Part shown: positions 27,289 through 31,254 of the stretch, one piece after another
Numbering within the stretch: the stretch's first letter is position 1
Layout of the letters: each line of letters opens with the position of its first letter
NCBI GenBank assembly: GCA_025924495.1
Contig: JAICIG010000025.1
Span: 1 to 31,254 of the forward strand
From: Pirellulales bacterium
GTDB taxonomy: Bacteria; Planctomycetota; Planctomycetia; Pirellulales; JAICIG01
Length of the DNA: 31,254 nt
Direction: 5' to 3'
The notes under the pieces: model-generated
What the model was told of the DNA's origin: nothing
What the model saw: the letters and a program-made list of their open reading frames with translations, nothing else
Databases searched by the model: none
Program-made: the position numbers and the translations under genes

Positions 27289-27384
27289 GCGAGCCCTCGT
27301 CCTTACAGCGGCACCCTTTCCTCGGACGACTCATTGGGAAGGCTTTCAGTCGGCCGATCATTGGCTCTAGGATTGTACTTCCAG

Positions 27385-28488
27385 CTAACGGAAGAGGATA
27401 AACTGGCCGTCGTTGCTGACGAGGCCGGCGGCGCCGTTGCCGGAACTCTTAGCAGAGCCGGGGCGTCCGATCGGGCGAGCCCGCTTGTCGTATAATTGCC
27501 ACCCTAACTGTGAATCTTTTTTCCAGGCTACCAACGTGTCGCCATCGCGATTTGTGAGAGCCAGCAGGCCGGTGCGCATGCCGCTTGCTCCCGGCGTCTT
27601 GACCTCGCCCGGCGACAGCGCCTCGCCATCGCGATCGAGCCGAGCGAAATAAATCTGGCCCTGTGTGGGCCAGGCGGCCACAAATCCCTCGGGCGTCGCC
27701 GAAATCGAATAGTACGTCATCGGGCAAGAATCGGTCTTCCAAGGGGTGCTGCTGACTTGCCTGCGCGTGACTTGATTGCGGCGCTGATCCCAGAGCGCCA
27801 AAAACATATCGCGATTATCGTCCGTTTCTTCGCGGTACAAGATGGCGAGTCTTCCGTCTGCTGCATAGGTGCAAGCGGTTGTGCAACAGTTGCACGGGTT
27901 GAAGGAGGCGTCGATCTCCACGGCAGGTTCGAACGACGTTCCGTTGTCGTGCGAGACATTGGCATAGAGTTTGTCCGACAGCCAACAGGCGCTGACGTTA
28001 CCTTGATCGTCGGCGGCGAGCGAGAAGCCCTCGCTGGGTTTGTGATTGATGTTTTGCACCGGAGTGAAACTTTCTTCGCCCGGGCCGAGCCGCGCGTAGT
28101 AGAACCCCCATTCTTCCTTGGGCAACTTCAGTTTCCAGGCGTTCGTGCCCATCGCCACGTGGACCCGGCCATCGGCGCCCACCGCAAGATCCCAGCTAGT
28201 GAATTCCAACCCCGGCTTTTGCGACGTGCGATCGACAAGGGGAATGGCACGGCTGAAGGTCTTGCCGTGATCAGTCGACCGCGCATACTGCGGTCCCCCG
28301 GGCGAATCGCAAAGCAGGTGCATGGCGCCGGCAGAATCGCACCTCGCTGCGATGGGCTGGCAATTGTGCGGAGCCGCGAGGGTGATAATGCTCTTCTTGC
28401 CGTCGCCGGCTTTTGCCGCCGTCGCCGACAGCCAACCGAGGTTGATCAGAACAATGGCAAATATCATTCGCTCGGTTTTGGCCAGCAT
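27385..28488 (-). CDS. Exported sialidase-fold (BNR/Asp-box) protein
   Basis: A 367-residue protein with a signal peptide (hydrophobic IFAIVLINLGWLSATAAKA, cleavage near residue 27; Met8 is an alternative start). Two Asp-boxes (S.D.G..(T/S)F) are visible: STDHGKTF (71-78) and SHDNGTSF (179-186). These mark six-bladed beta-propellers of the sialidase/neuraminidase superfamily. A Cys-rich loop CNCC (199-202) with Cys206 and Cys255 is unusual and could form disulphides or bind a metal. The Arg triad of true sialidases cannot be confirmed by eye, so glycan hydrolysis is only possible; many planctomycete relatives are non-enzymatic propellers. It lies upstream of the MFS gene on the same strand. 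Two hairpins, 28620-28660 and 28677-28707, separate it from the small membrane gene upstream. Confidence 0.85.
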   Translation of the reverse strand: MLAKTERMIFAIVLINLGWLSATAAKAGDGKKSIITLAAPHNCQPIAARCDSAGAMHLLCDSPGGPQYARSTDHGKTFSRAIPLVDRTSQKPGLEFTSWDLAVGADGRVHVAMGTNAWKLKLPKEEWGFYYARLGPGEESFTPVQNINHKPSEGFSLAADDQGNVSACWLSDKLYANVSHDNGTSFEPAVEIDASFNPCNCCTTACTYAADGRLAILYREETDDNRDMFLALWDQRRNQVTRRQVSSTPWKTDSCPMTYYSISATPEGFVAAWPTQGQIYFARLDRDGEALSPGEVKTPGASGMRTGLLALTNRDGDTLVAWKKDSQLGWQLYDKRARPIGRPGSAKSSGNGAAGLVSNDGQFILFR

Positions 28489-28619
28489 GTAAGTCTCCGT
28501 CGTTTCGAACAGCGCGCCGCGGCGGCCGGCGTGGTTACAGGACCATCGAGCACATCGAGGATCATCATACGCCAGTCAGCGCACGATGCAAAATCTTGCT
28601 GGGCAATGGAGAGTGACCG

Positions 28620-28660
28620 GTCGCCGGATAGGCAGATTGCACTATCCTGGGGCCGGCGAC
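28620..28660. repeat. Long imperfect hairpin between the small membrane gene and the sialidase-fold gene
   Basis: GTCGCC (28620-28625) pairs with GGCGAC (28655-28660), and GGATAG (28626-28631) with CTATCC (28642-28647). The apical part can extend by GCA/TGC. A 7-nt bulge (28648-28654) interrupts one side. The function is unknown; it may be part of a 3'-end or leader RNA structure. Confidence 0.45.
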
Positions 28661-28676
28661 TCGCCGCATCGGAAAC

Positions 28677-28707
28677 CTGGCCGCGACAAAGTTCTCTTCG
28701 CGGCCAG
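28677..28707 (-). terminator. 10-bp perfect hairpin, probable terminator of the small membrane gene
   Basis: CTGGCCGCGA (28677-28686) and TCGCGGCCAG (28698-28707) form a perfect 10-bp stem with an 11-nt loop, 20 nt after the stop of the minus-strand gene at 28728. On the minus strand the stem is followed by GTTTCC, so the U tract is short. Position and strength favour a transcript end or 3' protection. Confidence 0.55.
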
Positions 28708-28727
28708 AGACTCGCCCGTTGTCCCGG

Positions 28728-29063
28728 TTATCGCCAAAAACAGCAGACGGCGAGAAAGATGGCGGAGATGCTGACGGCCAGACCGAATGCGCGAGGATGG
28801 CGCAAGGCATAGTGGTCGACGTCAAATCGCCAGTCGAGGCAGGCGACAATCCGGCTGGTATCGATCCAACGGCCGCCCTGCTGCGCAAGTGCCTTAAAGC
28901 AGCCCGGGCTCACCACGGCAATCAGACCGCAAATTGCGGAGAAGATCAGGATCGTCATCACGAGCGGCTGCCAGATCATCGAAACCGTTGCCATGACGGA
29001 CGACGACCAGTTCGCCGCTGCGAAGCCCATGTCGCCAAGCAATTGAATGCGCATTACGTCCAT
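28728..29063 (-). CDS. Small two-helix membrane protein, predicted riboswitch-controlled
   Basis: A 111-residue protein with two hydrophobic helices, LVMTILIFSAICGLIAVV (about 34-51) and the C-terminal AFGLAVSISAIFLAVCCFW (about 92-110). A polar middle segment, SPGCFKALAQQGGRWIDTSRI..CLDWRFDVDHYALRHPRA, lies between them. I recall a similar 'SP..F..L...GG.WIDTS...LD.R.DID.Y.L.HSR' pattern in planctomycete proteins of unknown function, but cannot name the family. ATG 29063 has GCAGG about 6 nt upstream; Met24, Met29 or Met36 would also keep the helices. About 190 nt upstream on the same strand is a c-di-GMP-I-type riboswitch with its own promoter, so expression is probably set by a cyclic dinucleotide. 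No catalytic residues are evident. A role in envelope or surface behaviour is inference only. Confidence 0.7.
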   Translation of the reverse strand: MDVMRIQLLGDMGFAAANWSSSVMATVSMIWQPLVMTILIFSAICGLIAVVSPGCFKALAQQGGRWIDTSRIVACLDWRFDVDHYALRHPRAFGLAVSISAIFLAVCCFWR

Positions 29064-29151
29064 ATCTTGCCTGCTGAAAGCACGCGAGTCTGTTGAACTG
29101 CAGAGTGAGAAAATTCAGCGTAGAGGGCCGATGGAGGGAACTCGAGGCGGG

Positions 29152-29174
29152 GCGCCGCCGCACGGCAGCGGCGC
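29152..29174 (-). repeat. Strong GC hairpin between riboswitch and its gene
   Basis: GCGCCGC (29152-29158) and GCGGCGC (29168-29174) form a 7-bp GC-only stem with a 9-nt loop, in the leader of the small membrane gene about 90 nt before its start. It could belong to the expression platform or act as an attenuator. No U tract follows on the minus strand, so intrinsic termination is not obvious. Confidence 0.4.
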
Positions 29175-29249
29175 AGGTACAGCGATGGAAAACCAACGGA
29201 CGAGCATTCATCGGCGCCGCAACCGCCTCACAAAAAGGCATTTCAGGTT

Positions 29250-29336
29250 GCAACTTCGGCAGCCTGGCGAACTCGGTTCGCGAGTCCCATGGCTTTGCGT
29301 CCCGATCTCACGATCGGTTTGCCTTTATCGATTTGC
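29250..29336 (-). promoter_or_regulatory. GEMM / cyclic-di-GMP-I riboswitch aptamer
   Basis: On the minus strand the RNA reads, in order, AAAGGCAAACC, a stem CCGATC-GTGA-GATCGG with a GNRA tetraloop (29302-29317), the hallmark GGGACGCAAAGCC (29291-29303), a second stem GGACTCG-CGAAC-CGAGTTC (29269-29287) and AGGCTGCCGAAG. Closing pairs GCAA/TTGC (29333-29336 with 29250-29253) and TCG/CGA make a P1-like helix. This is the c-di-GMP-I (GEMM) layout: two conserved purine-rich joints flanking a GNRA hairpin, beside a second hairpin that normally carries the tetraloop receptor. The aptamer, about 87 nt, lies 187 nt upstream of the small membrane protein gene. A T5 run follows at 29232-29236, with an AGGC/GCCT pairing that would compete with the 3' side of the aptamer, so the on/off mode is undecided. 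Specificity for c-di-GMP rather than the 3',3'-cGAMP variant class was not settled by eye. Confidence 0.88.
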
Positions 29337-29338
29337 TC

Positions 29339-29367
29339 GCGGCAGCGAGGCGTCGCCTTACTGCCGC
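29339..29367 (-). other. 5' hairpin of the riboswitch transcript
   Basis: GCGGCAG (29339-29345) and CTGCCGC (29361-29367) form a perfect 7-bp stem that can continue inside with AGGC/GCCT. It begins at about the predicted transcription start, 7 nt after the -10 box, and ends 2 nt before the aptamer. It would cap the 5' end of the RNA. Confidence 0.5.
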
Positions 29368-29373
29368 AAAGGA

Positions 29374-29402
29374 TATCTACGTCGCAAAGCGACATCGGTC
29401 AA
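29374..29402 (-). promoter_or_regulatory. Predicted promoter of the riboswitch and small membrane gene
   Basis: On the minus strand TTGACC (29397-29402, five of six matches to TTGACA) and TAGATA (29374-29379) are 17 bp apart. Transcription would start near 29367, just before the 5' hairpin and about 30 nt before the riboswitch. The -10 is weak, but the spacing and placement fit. Confidence 0.5.
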
Positions 29403-29552
29403 ATACCGGACGCTCGCTGAACTACACGCTGCGCAGGCGTTCCGTCGACTGGGTTTATATCAAGCTTGCGGAAGGTAGCGGCGCGGCCGAGGAATGCCCT
29501 GCTTTTGCGGGGAGGAGCCTCAATTGTGAACTAGATTCAAAGGTGGCGGACC
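29403..29552 (+). other. Leader region of the HD-GYP gene with a small hairpin
   Basis: CCCTGC-TTTT-GCGGGG (29497-29512) forms a 6-bp stem with a T4 loop. It is directly followed by a strong Shine-Dalgarno-like GGAGGAG (29511-29517), which serves only GTG-AAC-TAG at 29526-29534, a two-codon frame. The true gene start is at 29553 with AAGGTGG. No convincing plus-strand promoter was found. Confidence 0.35.
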
Positions 29553-30548
29553 GTGAATGTTCCAGCCTTCGCCAGGGCAGCAGCACTGATGAAAGACGTC
29601 TTCCTTCCCAGCCAGATTGTGCCTGTCGCGGTTGAGTCGATTCGGCCGAACGCGCCGCTCGATTTCGATTTGTTTATGCTGGCTGGCCGGAAGCAAACGC
29701 CCGTGCTGTACCGGGAACATCATTATCCGATCGAAGCCGCCGATATCCGCTCGCTGAGCGAAAATGGCATCGAAACACTGTACATCGCCGAGCGCGATTC
29801 CGCCGCGTACGAGCGCTACGTGCGCGAATGGGTAATCCCCGATCGGGCGATCCCGGCGGCCGAACGCTACAAGATTCTGCGCGATATTTCCCGAGCCAGT
29901 TTCTTGCAGGCCCTGCAAAGCGATTGCCCCGCCGCAATGGTGCAGAACGCCATGCGGATGGGCGAAGAAATCGTCAATGCGATCTGCGACGACGATGTCG
30001 TGCTTGTCGATTTGTTCAGCGTGATGAAGCACGATTACTGCACGTTCATGCATGCCACGAATGTCTGTGCCTATTGCCTGGCACTTTCCACGGCGCTTGG
30101 CATGACGGACCGTACGGCGCTGATCACTATCGCCGTCGGCGCCTTGCTGCACGACATCGGCAAGCGCAAAATTCCGGCGGCAATCCTCAATAAGCCCGGC
30201 AAGCTGACCAAACGCGAATTCGAGCAAGTCAAACGACATCCTCAGGACGGTTTCGAAGAACTTGCCGAGCGGACTGATTTGGGCTGGGGGCAGCTGATGA
30301 TGGTGTACCAGCACCACGAGCGTCCTGATGGGCAAGGCTACCCGGTCGGCATTGAACAAGATGAGATCCATCCTTGGGCCGAGGTTTGCTCCGTGGTTGA
30401 CGTCTTCGACGCGCTGACCAGCGAGCGCCCCTACCGCAGGCCGATGCCGGCGTCGCGCGCGCTGGAATATCTGCAGAGCAAAGCGGGAACACAATTCAAC
30501 GCGGAGATCGTCCAATGTTGGATTCGGGTCATGACCCAAAGGCGCTGA
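29553..30548 (+). CDS. HD-GYP domain cyclic-di-GMP phosphodiesterase
   Basis: GTG 29553 is preceded by AAGGTGG at 6-7 nt and gives 331 residues; ATG 29589 (Met13) is a possible alternative. The N-terminal domain (about 15-100; FLPSQIVPVAVESIRPNAPL and ..ADIRSLSENGIETLYI) resembles the DUF3391-type regulatory segment often placed before HD-GYP. The catalytic domain has His167, the metal pair in H200-D201-IGK204, KPGKLT (215-220), His229, HHERPDGQGYP (254-264) and DVFDALTSERPYR (283-295). All signature residues of an active HD-GYP enzyme are present. The enzyme hydrolyses c-di-GMP, via pGpG to GMP, in the cytoplasm. No transmembrane helix or receiver domain is seen. The PilZ gene overlaps its 3' end by 34 bp, and a riboswitch for the same class of messenger lies 217 bp upstream on the opposite strand. 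Confidence 0.93.
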   Translation: MNVPAFARAAALMKDVFLPSQIVPVAVESIRPNAPLDFDLFMLAGRKQTPVLYREHHYPIEAADIRSLSENGIETLYIAERDSAAYERYVREWVIPDRAIPAAERYKILRDISRASFLQALQSDCPAAMVQNAMRMGEEIVNAICDDDVVLVDLFSVMKHDYCTFMHATNVCAYCLALSTALGMTDRTALITIAVGALLHDIGKRKIPAAILNKPGKLTKREFEQVKRHPQDGFEELAERTDLGWGQLMMVYQHHERPDGQGYPVGIEQDEIHPWAEVCSVVDVFDALTSERPYRRPMPASRALEYLQSKAGTQFNAEIVQCWIRVMTQRR

Positions 30549-30961
30549 GCGACTGGGTCGCTGCGTCCACCTGCAAAGTCGAACTGCCGGCGACCTGGCA
30601 GGATTTTTTCAATGAGACCGGTTTGACGCCGACGTATTCCGGCGACCCGCGCCGATTTCCCCGGTACCGCGCGCCAAATAAGGCGGCCCTGGAGTACCGG
30701 CAAACCCTGCCCGGTAAACCGCGGCCTTCGGGCTGGCACGGCATTTATGCCAAGGATATTTCGCGCGAAGGGTTGGGCTTCCTGCATAGCGAGCAGCTTT
30801 ATCCACGCGAGCGAATGCGAATCGTTTTATCGGATGGCATTCCGCGCGTGGTCGAAGTGGTTCATTGCCGCCGCGTTCAACGCCTTTGTTATGAAATCGG
30901 GGCCAGATTCGTCGCCGACGTCAAAGGGCTGCCCCCGGCGAGCAGGGCGCAAACCGGCTGA
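30515..30961 (+). CDS. PilZ-domain cyclic-di-GMP receptor
   Basis: A 148-residue protein starting at ATG 30515, inside the last 34 bases of the HD-GYP gene and with GGAG about 9 nt upstream, so translation is likely coupled. PilZ marks are the arginine motif RRFPRYR (46-52) and D81-I-S83-R-E-G86 of the (D/N)xSxxG motif, followed by beta strands (ERMRIVLSD, PRVVEVVHCRRVQRLCYEIGARFV). Both c-di-GMP-binding motifs appear intact, so ligand binding is likely. The N-terminal 45 residues are a short extension without a recognised domain. The protein is probably a cytoplasmic effector that binds c-di-GMP and alters a partner such as a surface, polysaccharide or motility machine; the partner is not visible. 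It is convergent with the DUF1501 gene, 34 bp between stops. Confidence 0.88.
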   Translation: MLDSGHDPKALSDWVAASTCKVELPATWQDFFNETGLTPTYSGDPRRFPRYRAPNKAALEYRQTLPGKPRPSGWHGIYAKDISREGLGFLHSEQLYPRERMRIVLSDGIPRVVEVVHCRRVQRLCYEIGARFVADVKGLPPASRAQTG

Positions 30962-30995
30962 AGCGGAAGGCCGGGATGCGCGCTGGCGCAGGGCA

Positions 30996-31254
30996 TTAGC
31001 CGAAGAGCGGATCGATTGGTTTGCCTAGCGCCACGGAATGAGGTCTGCCGAGCGGATCGCGTATGCGGCTCTCGGCGGGAATTCCCAGCGCCTGGTAAAC
31101 GGTCGCGGCAATATCCTCGGGCGTCACGGGATCTCGCGCTGGATAGGCCGCAAAGCGGTCGGACGCGCCGTAAACAGCGCCGCCACGAATTCCGCCGCCT
31201 GCCAGCAACACGGTATAGCAGTGCGGCCAATGATCGCGTCCAGCGGCATCGGCG
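30996..31254 (-). CDS. DUF1501 family protein, C-terminal part (partial)
   Basis: The frame runs off the right edge; 85 residues are visible. Reading toward the stop they include AGRDHWPHCYTVLLAGGGIR, GGAVYGASD, a VTPEDIAATVYQALGI block and DPLGRPHSVALGKPIDPLFG. This is the standard ending of planctomycete DUF1501 proteins, secreted members of the alkaline-phosphatase-like fold usually encoded beside DUF1549/DUF1553 cytochrome proteins. In the visible part, GRDHW holds a His found at the metal site in this superfamily. A GTG inside the frame at 31209-31211 is not taken as a start because similarity continues upstream of it to the edge. Confidence 0.88.
   Translation of the reverse strand, partial: ADAAGRDHWPHCYTVLLAGGGIRGGAVYGASDRFAAYPARDPVTPEDIAATVYQALGIPAESRIRDPLGRPHSVALGKPIDPLFG

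Noticed and set aside
27757..28812. Plus-strand ORF of 351 codons
   Set aside because: Antisense to the sialidase-fold gene with its two Asp-boxes; runs through the intergenic hairpins without any motif.
29093..29635. Plus-strand ORF of 180 codons across the riboswitch region
   Set aside because: No ribosome-binding site or domain; it crosses the aptamer antisense and overlaps the HD-GYP start out of frame.

Overview
The window reads as chromosomal DNA of a planctomycete, probably Pirellulales-like. The reasons are the high GC content, many signal or Tat leaders, a DUF1587/1595/1592/1588/1585 cytochrome protein coupled to a DUF1552 protein, the end of a DUF1501 protein, and a giant secreted TPR protein with DUF1583-like beta domains. 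I saw no rRNA, tRNA, CRISPR array, insertion sequence or phage gene. Family names come from motif recognition by eye; no database was searched.

Layout. 1-12374: the 3' end of an RND/HlyD-type periplasmic adaptor gene, overlapping by ATGA a 12.2-kb gene for a 4072-residue exported repeat protein whose last third carries a tandem duplication of about 630 residues. 12375-13275: a 0.9-kb stretch with a probable terminator, a doubtful decayed reading frame and a short pyrimidine-rich repeat. 13276-17587: a DRG/Obg-like GTPase with a TGS domain (-), a ROK-family protein lacking most of the usual zinc cysteines (+), a secreted terpenoid-cyclase-fold protein with a CxxCH motif (+), and a short-chain dehydrogenase whose catalytic Lys is Met (-). 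17588-18660: a 0.4-kb gap, then a DUF2585/UPF0314 membrane protein. 18759-23549: an 80-bp leader block followed by the overlapping DUF1592-type and DUF1552 genes. 23611-28488: what looks like a carbohydrate-use cluster, with a Tat-exported TIM-barrel isomerase/epimerase (-), an enolase-superfamily dehydratase (+), an MFS sugar-acid-type transporter (-) and an exported sialidase-fold protein (-). 28728-30961: a cyclic-di-GMP neighbourhood. 30996-31254: the C-terminus of a DUF1501 protein (-).

The most notable find is on the minus strand at 29250-29336. An RNA with the hallmark sequences and fold of the GEMM / c-di-GMP-I riboswitch is preceded by a credible promoter and a 5' hairpin, and points at a small two-helix membrane protein gene. 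Divergently from it lie an HD-GYP c-di-GMP phosphodiesterase gene and an overlapping PilZ gene. An RNA sensor, an eraser and a protein receptor for the same second messenger therefore sit within 2.3 kb. The second notable find is a gapless 80-bp similarity (62/80 identities by hand count) between the leader of the DUF1592 operon and the leader plus first five codons of the enolase-superfamily gene 6 kb away. This suggests a duplicated promoter/leader or the stump of a lost paralogue.
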